The notes under the pieces are model-generated. The model did not search any database, was not told the DNA's origin, and saw nothing but the letters and a program-made list of their open reading frames with translations. 51,743 nucleotides of DNA from Acidobacteria bacterium Mor1 (GTDB lineage: Bacteria > Acidobacteriota > Polarisedimenticolia > Polarisedimenticolales > Polarisedimenticolaceae), in NCBI GenBank assembly GCA_001664505.1, contig CP011806.1:4591835-4643577 (forward strand), read 5' to 3'. Shown here piece by piece: positions 1 through 6,866 of the stretch; position 1 is the first letter of the stretch; each line of letters opens with the position of its first letter. The translations under genes were made by a program, and so were the position numbers.

Positions 1-1
1 C

Positions 2-1723
2 CTGGTGACCCTGGCCAACAAGCGCTACCTGATCGAGGGGCAGGGGAACTTCGGCAACCTGCACACCGGTGATCCGGCGGCGGCTTCCCGCTACATCGAG
101 TGCCGACTGACCGAGCTCGCTCGCAGCCAGGTGTTCAACGAAGAGCTGACCCGCTTTGTCCAGAGCTACGACGGCCGGCGCAAGGAGCCGGTGCTGCTGC
201 CGGCGAAGCTGCCGCTCTTGCTGATGATGGGGGCCGAGGGGATCGCGGTGGGGCTTTCCACCAAGGTGCTGCCCCACAATTTCGGCGAACTGCTCGACGC
301 CCAGATCAAGATCCTGCAGAAAAAGCCGTTCCAGGTGCTGCCCGACTTCCTGCAGGGCGGCCTGATGGATGCTTCGGAGTACGACAAGGGCAACGGCCGG
401 ATCAAGCTGCGGGCGCGGATCGAAAAGCTCAACGACAAGACCCTGGCCATCCGTTCGGTGCCCTTCGGGGTCACCACCGACTCGATGATCGCCTCGATCG
501 AAGGGGTGGCCAAGAAGAAGTCGATGGCGATCAAGTCGATCCAGGACTACACCGCCGAGCACGTCGAGATTCAGGTCGAACTCAAGACCGGTGAGAACCT
601 CGACAAGACCATCGAGAAACTCTACGCCTTCACCCACTGCCAGGTCACCCTCTCGAGCCGCATCGTCACGATCCACAAGGGCCGTCCGGTCGAGCTCGAC
701 GTCGAGCAGGTGCTCAAGCACAACACCAAGATGCTGGTGCGGCTGCTGGAACGGGAGCTGAACGCGGAGAAGCGCAAGCTGCTGGACGAGCTGCACCACA
801 AGACGTTGGTCCAGATCTTCGTCGAGAACCGGATCTACAAGCGCATCGAGGAGTGCAAGACGTACGAGCTGGTGCAGAAGGCGGTGCTCGACGGGGTCAA
901 TGAACATCGGGACATGCTGCGCCGGGACGTCACCGGCAAGGATGTCGAGATGCTGCTAGGCATCAAGATCAAGCGCATCTCCCGCTACGACATGGAGAAG
1001 CACCGCAAGCAGATTGGCGACATCCTGGCGAGGATGGAAGAGGTCGACAAGTACCTGTCGGATCTCACCGCCTACGCCATCCGCTACCTGCGGGGCATCG
1101 TGCGCAAGTTCGCCGGAGACTACCCGCGGCTGACCGAGGTCGCCACTTTCGGCGAGATCGAGGTGCGGGACCTGACCGCAAACGAGCTGACCCTGCTCCA
1201 CGACACCGAGAAGCACTACATCGGTCACGCGGTCAAGGGGGGCGAAGAGCTCCTGACCTGCTCCTCGCTGGACAAGCTGCTGGTGGTGCGCGGGGACGGC
1301 GGCTACAAGCTGGTCAACCCGCCCGACAAGCTGTTCGTCGAGGGCGGGCTGCAGTACTGCGCACCGCTGGACAAGGAAAAGGTGTTCCTGGCGATCTACC
1401 GGGACGACGCCGGCTTCACCTACATCAAGCGCTTCACCTTCGGCGGCGCGATCCTGAACAAGGAATACCGCCTGATCCCCGACGGCGCCGAGCTGATCTG
1501 GTTCTCGATGAACGATCCCAAGAAGCTGTGGGTCAAGTTCGCCAAGAAGAAGGGGCAGCGGATCCACCAGCAGGTCTTCGACACGTCAAAGGTCACCGCC
1601 CGCGGCGTCAAGGCCAAGGGCCTGCAGATGACGATGAAGACCATCGCCTCGATCTCCGAGACGAAGCCCAAGGGCTGGAAGGACTCGAGTTCTGGGCCGC
1701 CAGGGGTGTTCCTGGGGAGTTAG
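2..1723 (+). CDS. parC: DNA topoisomerase IV subunit A (GyrA/ParC family), 5' truncated
   Basis: The frame is open through the left edge, so the true start lies outside the window. The protein is the DNA-cleaving subunit of a type IIA topoisomerase, which passes duplexes through a double-strand break and decatenates chromosomes together with a GyrB/ParE partner. The visible part begins just before the active-site region: GQGNFGN is followed by DPAAASRYIECR, whose Tyr (codon at 92-94) is the catalytic residue by homology. KLPLLLMMGAEGIAVGLSTK and ILPHNF are typical of this family and resemble Bacteroidetes-type topoisomerase IV A more than classical GyrA. The long middle part fits the coiled-coil/tower region. 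The C-terminal ~150 residues would be the DNA-wrapping domain. ParC rather than GyrA is an assignment by resemblance. The partner gene is not visible. Confidence 0.85.
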   Translation: MVTLANKRYLIEGQGNFGNLHTGDPAAASRYIECRLTELARSQVFNEELTRFVQSYDGRRKEPVLLPAKLPLLLMMGAEGIAVGLSTKVLPHNFGELLDAQIKILQKKPFQVLPDFLQGGLMDASEYDKGNGRIKLRARIEKLNDKTLAIRSVPFGVTTDSMIASIEGVAKKKSMAIKSIQDYTAEHVEIQVELKTGENLDKTIEKLYAFTHCQVTLSSRIVTIHKGRPVELDVEQVLKHNTKMLVRLLERELNAEKRKLLDELHHKTLVQIFVENRIYKRIEECKTYELVQKAVLDGVNEHRDMLRRDVTGKDVEMLLGIKIKRISRYDMEKHRKQIGDILARMEEVDKYLSDLTAYAIRYLRGIVRKFAGDYPRLTEVATFGEIEVRDLTANELTLLHDTEKHYIGHAVKGGEELLTCSSLDKLLVVRGDGGYKLVNPPDKLFVEGGLQYCAPLDKEKVFLAIYRDDAGFTYIKRFTFGGAILNKEYRLIPDGAELIWFSMNDPKKLWVKFAKKKGQRIHQQVFDTSKVTARGVKAKGLQMTMKTIASISETKPKGWKDSSSGPPGVFLGS

Positions 1724-1777
1724 GGCGGCTCCGGCTGGACCTTGCCTCGTTCCGCGTTGGTTTGCGTGGACCGTCCG

Positions 1778-2296
1778 TCAATCGCTTCGATCCGGTCTTC
1801 GGCGCAGAAACCAGTAGAGCAAGAACGCGACGCCGGCGGTGATTCCGAGGATCATTCGCATGAGCGGATCAAACAAGAACCCCACCACTACCAGGCACAG
1901 CACGCCTCCAGCCACCAAGAGTTCCCATAGACCGTGAAAGCGAATGGTGCCGCGCACCAGTCGTGAGATCGGGTGGGCTTCCGCCACCAGCGGGCGGTTG
2001 AGCACGGCCCACAGGCCGATCCGGTCTCCTGCCACCATGATTCCGAGCGCTACGATTCCGATCGCGCCAAGAGCGACAGCAACCCAGCCTATGACGATGG
2101 CGGCCTGGACCTCCGTCGCGAGCTCGTTCAGGTGGCCCTGTCCGATTAGCCATCGCGCGACACCAATCGTGCAGACCCCGACCAGCATCGCAACGAGAGC
2201 GAGGCTCACGAGGAGCCGGGTCGAGACAGGGGCCTGCATCCCGGCAGAAAGAGAGCCGTCGCGGCGAGTAGGGCGGCTCGGATCTGCGGTGGTCAA
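1778..2296 (-). CDS. Small four-helix membrane protein, unknown function
   Basis: This 172-residue protein has a short polar N-terminus and about four hydrophobic segments (near residues 27-50, 63-90, 118-142 and 145-162), ending in an Arg-rich tail (LRRRPDRSD). I do not recognise a family. The start is probably TTG at 2296, whose last two bases and the following A form the TGA stop of the upstream gene (TTGA overlap), so translation is likely coupled. It is the last gene of a minus-strand chain that begins near 6726. The context of secreted and membrane proteins suggests an envelope role, but nothing in the sequence defines it. Confidence 0.7.
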   Translation of the reverse strand: MTTADPSRPTRRDGSLSAGMQAPVSTRLLVSLALVAMLVGVCTIGVARWLIGQGHLNELATEVQAAIVIGWVAVALGAIGIVALGIMVAGDRIGLWAVLNRPLVAEAHPISRLVRGTIRFHGLWELLVAGGVLCLVVVGFLFDPLMRMILGITAGVAFLLYWFLRRRPDRSD

Positions 2297-3180
2297 TGCT
2301 GTCGCCAGTACTTGATGATGGCTTCGTAGCGCTGGATCGCCTCACCCGCAGTCTTCCGGTCTGCTATGCACCCCTCGCAGAAGTCGACTTGTAGATCGCT
2401 TGTCCGCACCCGTTCCATTGTGGACAGAAGTTTCGAATCCAATGCCACGCCGCTTCGGGCCAGGCTCCGTAGGCCGAGTAGCGCCATCACCCGTGTTTCG
2501 GGGTTTCGCCCCCGCAGCAGATTCGCCAGGAGATCGACGCGCCTTTGCTTGACCAGGCGTTCGATCAACCGGTACTCCCGGGACAGGGGTTGACCGTCAC
2601 CGCACGCCGGGCCGACGGACACATCGCTCAAGGGGTGTTCCGCCCAGGCGTAGTCCGCCCGCAGCCGCCGTGGAACACGCGCTCGCGCGGATGCGCCGAG
2701 CCGCCCGGCGAGTTCAGCCTCGTACTCGCGAGCGACTGGCTCGAACCGGCGTTCGAATAGCAAGCCGGCCGCTCTTTCCTCAAAGGCCTCGTCGGTGGCT
2801 CGTACCCAGGCCCCCAGGAGATCGTAGGATATCTGGTCCCAGGAGTACGGCGCCCAGTAGAGGACGTGGAACTCGGCAAGCCTATCTCGATAGACCAGTA
2901 AATCGAGTTGGTGGTAGCCGTAGCCCTCGGACCAGACGTAGCTGAGGCGCGACGCACCGAACCCGAGATCGTGGGTTTCTTCCCGGGCTCCCGGAGTCGG
3001 CAGACTCTGCAGCTCGCCTTCGAGCAAGCCATAGCCCTGGACGTACTTCCAGAGGCTCTCGGCTCGTGCGAGGGCGTCGTCGAGTTCGTCTGCGCGGAGA
3101 GGCTCCTTCGCCTCCGCTGCCGGGGCCAGGCTCAACAGAATGAGCAAGGAAAACAGCATCGGTGCCCGCGGCCGGATCAT
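2293..3180 (-). CDS. Secreted protein with a HEAT-like C-terminus, unknown function
   Basis: The start chosen is ATG 3180, which overlaps the stop of the upstream gene as ATGA and begins a clean signal peptide (MIRPRAPMLFSLLILLSLAP, then AAEAKE). A longer frame upstream adds a non-signal-like extension and overlaps the preceding gene, so it was rejected. The mature protein (about 270 residues) has an N-terminal alpha/beta part rich in Tyr and Trp. A C-terminal helical part (LLANLLRGRNPETRVMALLG, RSLARSG) resembles one or two HEAT repeats, followed by a CEGC pair. It is probably periplasmic. Function is unknown. Confidence 0.75.
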   Translation of the reverse strand: MIRPRAPMLFSLLILLSLAPAAEAKEPLRADELDDALARAESLWKYVQGYGLLEGELQSLPTPGAREETHDLGFGASRLSYVWSEGYGYHQLDLLVYRDRLAEFHVLYWAPYSWDQISYDLLGAWVRATDEAFEERAAGLLFERRFEPVAREYEAELAGRLGASARARVPRRLRADYAWAEHPLSDVSVGPACGDGQPLSREYRLIERLVKQRRVDLLANLLRGRNPETRVMALLGLRSLARSGVALDSKLLSTMERVRTSDLQVDFCEGCIADRKTAGEAIQRYEAIIKYWRQH

Positions 3181-3590
3181 GCGTTGCTGTATTTGTCGCC
3201 GCGCCAGATGATCTGGGCTTTGGCGGCAGCGAGGTGGATGTAGGAATTCCACTCGTCGACAAAGAAAAGGCAGGCCTCGCCTGATCCGGGCAGCTTGGAA
3301 GTGATTTCGGTCGCCGGCTCACAGAGGTCAAGGCGCACCGTGCTCGGTTCCTTGTACTGTTCAGTGAGCGGCTCGTAGGGGTTCGGCGCGTCGATGAGGA
3401 AGTACTCCAGGCCGGAGAGCCGGACCTTGACCGGTTCGTAGGTTTCGATCTCCTCGCGGGTCCCGTCCACCCCGATCCACAAGTCCAGGGTCAGCGTCGC
3501 CTCGAGTTTTTCGTAGTCCAGATGAATGCTCCTAAGCTCCGCGTCGTGGAAGCCGTTGGGCAGGGTGCGTGCGAGTTCGAAGAGGGTCAT
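3177..3590 (-). CDS. 137-residue cytoplasmic protein with FHDAEL motif, unknown function
   Basis: The start is ATG 3590, inside an ATGA overlap with the NfeD-like gene; the stop overlaps the next gene's start the same way (3177-3180). The protein has no signal or membrane segment. Its N-terminus reads LPNGFHDAELRSIHLDYE, a FHDAEL-type motif seen in small uncharacterised proteins, some of them annotated as immunity-like. It then alternates beta strands with acidic loops and ends in VDEWNSYIHLAAAKAQIIWR. No toxin gene is next to it, so an immunity function is not supported. The double overlap shows it is an integral member of this operon. Confidence 0.7.
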   Translation of the reverse strand: MTLFELARTLPNGFHDAELRSIHLDYEKLEATLTLDLWIGVDGTREEIETYEPVKVRLSGLEYFLIDAPNPYEPLTEQYKEPSTVRLDLCEPATEITSKLPGSGEACLFFVDEWNSYIHLAAAKAQIIWRGDKYSNA

Positions 3591-3949
3591 GGTGCTTCGG
3601 CCTTCTCGACGATTTCGACCCGGAGCGAAGATCCGTAGCGAACCTGCACCTGATCGCCTTCGTTGAGTGTACTCGCAAGTTCGGCGGAACACTCCGCATC
3701 CCACAGTTCGCCATTGGCCTCGACCTTGCCGGTGGCACGGCTGCGATCGGTGCCGGGGGTGAAAGGGCTCCGGACCAGGGCCGTGGTTATCTGGCCGGTA
3801 GAGCGGCCAGGGTAGGCCTTGGACAGCCCCAGCTTGCGGGCCAGTGCGTCGAGAGCGTCGACCAGCGGCACCATGAAGATCATGGCGATGACGCTGAGCA
3901 CGGCGAGAATGATGCCGATCCACACCACGATGGCGATGCCGATTCCCAC
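3587..3949 (-). CDS. NfeD-like membrane protein (one TM helix plus OB-fold-like domain)
   Basis: This 120-residue protein starts at GTG 3949. Residues 3-30 form a strong transmembrane helix. A middle segment (YPGRSTGQITTALVRSPFTP) leads to a small beta-rich domain. In that domain GKVEANGELWDAEC, LNEGDQVQV and SLRVEIVE match the layout of the C-terminal OB-fold domain of NfeD/YuaF/YqiJ proteins, which partner membrane-bound stomatin-like proteins or proteases. No stomatin/flotillin gene is adjacent. The protein is shorter than most NfeD relatives. The family call is moderate; the membrane anchor is clear. Confidence 0.6.
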   Translation of the reverse strand: MGIGIAIVVWIGIILAVLSVIAMIFMVPLVDALDALARKLGLSKAYPGRSTGQITTALVRSPFTPGTDRSRATGKVEANGELWDAECSAELASTLNEGDQVQVRYGSSLRVEIVEKAEAP

Positions 3950-3952
3950 CGG

Positions 3953-4507
3953 TCAGGCTCGCGTACGCCCCGGGACCGGGGTCAGGGTGCGGATGGCGTC
4001 GGCGTGGTCGGGGTAGTCCGTGGCGAGAGCCTGGGCCTGTTGAGCGGTGACCAGTTCGAAGTCGTCCCAGTCGAAACCGGGAGCCACGGTGCAGCCCATC
4101 AGCGCCCAGCCATTGGGACCGTCGCCGAGGTAGGCACCCTGCCAGACGCCTGATCCGACCACGACCTGGGGGCGTTCACCGCCCGCCAGATCCTTGCCGA
4201 TGACCACCGTCGTTGCGGCACGGGTCGAAAGGTCGATCTGCAGCTGCACTACCGGATCGCCGGCGTAGTGGTGGAACACCTCGTCGGAGCGCACCCGGTG
4301 GAGCGCCGAGGTCTCGCCGCTGCGCAGCAGGTAGTAGATCTGGGTGCTGTGATTGCGCGGGCCGGTGTAGCCCTCGGGCAGCGCAGTCTTGTCGATGGTT
4401 CCGCTCGCCCGGTAGGTCTCGCGGAACGCGCCCCCTTCGTGGGGCAGCGGCTCCAGGTCCAGAAGCTCGATCACCTGCTCGGCGGTCAGGTCGGCTGGTT
4501 GGCTCAC
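3953..4507 (-). CDS. Cupin protein of the DUF985 family
   Basis: The sequence (184 residues, GTG start at 4507) matches the DUF985/Cupin_5 pattern from end to end. LTAEQVIELLDLEPLPHEGG and FRETYR come first, then NHSTQIYYLL, SALHRVRSDEVFHHYAGDPV, a long beta-barrel core, and GCTVAPGFDWDDFELVT at the C-terminus. Family members are small jelly-roll proteins with a possible sugar or metal site. The catalytic role is not established for most of them. It is cytoplasmic with no signal. It sits 3 bp upstream of the NfeD-like gene and 4 bp downstream of the M64 peptidase gene on the same strand, so co-transcription is likely. Confidence 0.88.
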   Translation of the reverse strand: MSQPADLTAEQVIELLDLEPLPHEGGAFRETYRASGTIDKTALPEGYTGPRNHSTQIYYLLRSGETSALHRVRSDEVFHHYAGDPVVQLQIDLSTRAATTVVIGKDLAGGERPQVVVGSGVWQGAYLGDGPNGWALMGCTVAPGFDWDDFELVTAQQAQALATDYPDHADAIRTLTPVPGRTRA

Positions 4508-4511
4508 GGCA

Positions 4512-5639
4512 CTACTCCGTGCCGGCGGGACAGGTCTTCATCCCCATGTGGTCGAATATGCCGGCGATGTAATTCTGGCAGACCGGGCAGAAATCGTGCT
4601 CGTTGGCGTCTTCCATCACGCAGTACTGAGAGGCCCGGTAGACGCCGCACTCCTGGTAGAAGCCTCCCTCGAATAGCCCCACCAGCGGCCAGGCGTCACC
4701 CTCCGAGGGCGTGCAATCGTCGCAGCCGTCGGGGTTGCAGATGGTGCGGCAGGCGGTGCCCCCCTGGTTGTCCTTGCAGTCCCGGGCCCAGGGGATCTCG
4801 GGCATCTGACCGTTCTCCGCCACCCGGATCAGGTTGCGGTCTTCGTGGAACGCCGGCTCTTCGCTGGGGGAGTTGTAGGCGGTGGTCTGGGCGTATTCGT
4901 CCATCAGCCCCAGGGTGTGGCCGATTTCGTGGACCAGCAGCCGCCCCCGGGTGCGGTCGGCGTCGATGCCGACCAGCGTCGTCATTGCGAGCGGAGTATG
5001 CATGTCCTCGGAGCCGCCCCCGGACCAGACGCCGGAGTTGGCCACCACGATCACGATGTCCGCCGCCGGCGCGCAGGTCGAGACCGGCCAGAGCCGCCGC
5101 AGTCCCGTGCCCGTGGGCCAGAAGACCTGGCAGGCGTGAGCCTCCAGCGGGCAGGCTCTGGGCTCCAGGTCGAGATTGATGCAATTGCCGGTGTGGCGTC
5201 CCTGGGGAATCGCCGCCGTGCCCTGCAGCCCGCCCGGTGCCCGGGCGGCGTAGTCCCGGCACTCCTGCTCCTTGTGGGGCCAGACCGGCGGCGTGTGGCT
5301 GCAGACCTGGTTGCCGCAACTGTCCGGGAAGTTGAGTCCTGAGCGGGGAGCGGCCAAGTCGATCCGGTAGACGTTGATCGAGCAGGCGTAGCGGTCGAAG
5401 GGGGCGACCTCGAGCAGCGCCTCGACCATCATCCCGGCGCCGCAGCGGTAGTCGTCCAGTTCCGCCTCGGTGAAGCCCGCCGAGAGCAGCACGATGTTCA
5501 GCGCCTGATGGACCGGTGCGTTGCCGTGGATGCGGTAGACCTGAGGGCACTCGATGCGATCGAAGTCCTCGTGAGGCCAGTCGGCGGGCTGGTTCACGCA
5601 GGTGGCCAGGGTCGCGAGCAGGGCCAGTGCGGGGATCAT
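4512..5639 (-). CDS. Secreted M64 (IgA-peptidase-like) zinc metallopeptidase
   Basis: This 375-residue protein has a short hydrophobic N-terminus (MIPALALLATLATC) that could be a signal peptide; LATC is a borderline lipobox. Residues 237-249 read HEIGHTLGLMDEY. This is a metzincin-like zinc site in which two His bind zinc, Glu is catalytic and the downstream Asp is the third ligand, as in peptidase family M64. The preceding DIVIVVANSGVWSGGG strand also fits the family. The protein has about twenty cysteines, several in CxxC pairs near the C-terminus (CDDC, CPVC), implying disulfides in an extracytoplasmic setting. The start ATG overlaps the stop of the upstream lipoprotein gene (ATGA). The substrate is unknown. 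Confidence 0.85.
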   Translation of the reverse strand: MIPALALLATLATCVNQPADWPHEDFDRIECPQVYRIHGNAPVHQALNIVLLSAGFTEAELDDYRCGAGMMVEALLEVAPFDRYACSINVYRIDLAAPRSGLNFPDSCGNQVCSHTPPVWPHKEQECRDYAARAPGGLQGTAAIPQGRHTGNCINLDLEPRACPLEAHACQVFWPTGTGLRRLWPVSTCAPAADIVIVVANSGVWSGGGSEDMHTPLAMTTLVGIDADRTRGRLLVHEIGHTLGLMDEYAQTTAYNSPSEEPAFHEDRNLIRVAENGQMPEIPWARDCKDNQGGTACRTICNPDGCDDCTPSEGDAWPLVGLFEGGFYQECGVYRASQYCVMEDANEHDFCPVCQNYIAGIFDHMGMKTCPAGTE

Positions 5640-6247
5640 CGCTCGTCGACCCGGGCCAACGGCGCGTCGGCGACGTTGCCGAAGCGGTAGTGCGCCTGGA
5701 TCTCGCCGGCGGGATCGGTCAACACGATGTCCCCTTCGGGGAAGAAGGGGATCCGCATCGCCAGATACGACTCGGGTACCTCGACCAGCGCGCCGGCGTG
5801 GGACTGATCGGGATGATCGATCTTGACGTTGACCCGCAGCTCGCCGGGATTGAGCGGCGTCCAGTAGCGGTAGACCGGGCTATCGGCTTCGGTTTGCAGC
5901 ACCCAGTACTCGGGATGTTGCGAGCGGCGCTCCAGCAGGGCGCGTTGGAGGCGCAGGCCGCCCCCGACGATGTGAGGCACCCCGTCGATGTGCACGCCGA
6001 GCAGGTCGTTCTCGCCGACCATCAGCAGCACCACCGGTGTGTGTGGGGGGAGCCGCTCAGGGACGTGCCCCTCGGTGACCTGCAGGTGTTTCACCAGGGC
6101 CGAAACGTCGGGACACTCGGGAGCGTCCGCGGGACAGCCGAGCAGGGGCAGGGTGATCAGCACCAGGGCCAAGGCCCGCAAGGGTACGCAACGAGCCGGC
6201 GACGGCCATCGATCGCCGACTCGAATCCAGAAAGGACCTGCGCCCAT
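5636..6247 (-). CDS. Predicted lipoprotein, unknown function
   Basis: The frame encodes up to 203 residues. A hydrophobic stretch ending in LITLPLLGC is a good lipobox, so the mature protein is probably lipid-anchored. The most upstream ATG (6247) gives a long charged leader before the signal, so the real start may be an internal TTG or similar codon nearer 6190; I could not settle this. The mature domain is beta-rich (VVLLMVGENDLLGVHIDG, LNPGELRVNVKID, MRIPFFPEGDIVLTDPAG). It is followed by the M64 peptidase through an ATGA overlap, suggesting the two are made together at the cell surface. Confidence 0.7.
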   Translation of the reverse strand: MGAGPFWIRVGDRWPSPARCVPLRALALVLITLPLLGCPADAPECPDVSALVKHLQVTEGHVPERLPPHTPVVLLMVGENDLLGVHIDGVPHIVGGGLRLQRALLERRSQHPEYWVLQTEADSPVYRYWTPLNPGELRVNVKIDHPDQSHAGALVEVPESYLAMRIPFFPEGDIVLTDPAGEIQAHYRFGNVADAPLARVDER

Positions 6248-6258
6248 ATCTCGCGGGG

Positions 6259-6726
6259 CTAGGTGTAGCTCGCGAACTGGATCTTGACCTTCTTGAAGTT
6301 CGCAGCGGGGACGTTGGTGCCGGTTCCCGTGGCCGTGGTGCCGTAGCTGATTGACGTGTTGGCGGTTGGCTGCATGGACGCGGGGAAGACGAACTCGTCG
6401 GTGCCCCTGGCGTAGCGCGGAACGGAAGTTCCGTTGAGCTTCCAGTCGATCTTGTTGTTGGCGCCCTTCTCGATCCGCACCGTGGCCGGGCCGACGGCGA
6501 ACTGGACCCAGGCAACGTTCACCGGCGAGCCGGCCTTGAGCTGTACCTGGAAGGTGGTGACGTCCAGGGTCAGGTCCGTGTTGGCGGCGTTCTTGACGTC
6601 CCCGTAGGCCAGCGGGCTGATCGTGCTGGAATTCGGGACACTGCTGGTGCCGTTTCCGTTGATCGTGACGCCGCTCGGGTCGACATCGATTTCGGGTCCA
6701 CTTGGTGGGTTGGGTACTGTGGCCAT
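6259..6726 (-). CDS. 155-residue Thr/Ser/Asn-rich beta protein, unknown function
   Basis: A strong ribosome site (AGGAGG, 5 bases before ATG 6726) supports this start. The protein has no signal peptide. It is low in charge, rich in Thr, Ser, Asn and Val, and predicted to be mostly beta strand (for example LTLDVTTFQVQLKAG, AWVQFAVGPATVRIEKG). I do not recognise a family. It is the first gene of the minus-strand chain, 11 bp upstream of the lipoprotein gene, and divergent from the Ser/Thr kinase gene. Its composition is unlike its neighbours, and it could be an extracellular or phage-tail-like beta protein. Confidence 0.7.
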   Translation of the reverse strand: MATVPNPPSGPEIDVDPSGVTINGNGTSSVPNSSTISPLAYGDVKNAANTDLTLDVTTFQVQLKAGSPVNVAWVQFAVGPATVRIEKGANNKIDWKLNGTSVPRYARGTDEFVFPASMQPTANTSISYGTTATGTGTNVPAANFKKVKIQFASYT

Positions 6727-6830
6727 CCTAGCCTCCTACTCCAGCGCCGGATCGAGGCCCGGGCCGGAACTCCTTGGGTTCAATCGCCATGGGAGGGAAT
6801 CGTCTGGAGCGTACCACAATTCAAACCGGA

Positions 6831-6859
6831 TTCAGAGTTCCACGAACCCGGGTTAGACT
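6831..6859 (+). promoter_or_regulatory. Candidate sigma70 promoter for the kinase gene, possibly leaderless
   Basis: TTCAGA (6831-6836), a 17-bp spacer and TAGACT (6854-6859) each match the consensus at four of six positions. The ATG of the kinase at 6867 lies only seven bases after the -10 box, and I see no purine-rich ribosome site at a normal distance. This geometry would give a leaderless transcript. It is a prediction from spacing and motifs only. Confidence 0.4.
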
Positions 6860-6866
6860 CCCAAGG

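Noticed and set aside
3177-3590. Toxin-immunity pair
   Set aside because: The FHDAEL-type protein recalls some immunity proteins, but no toxin or secretion gene is adjacent.
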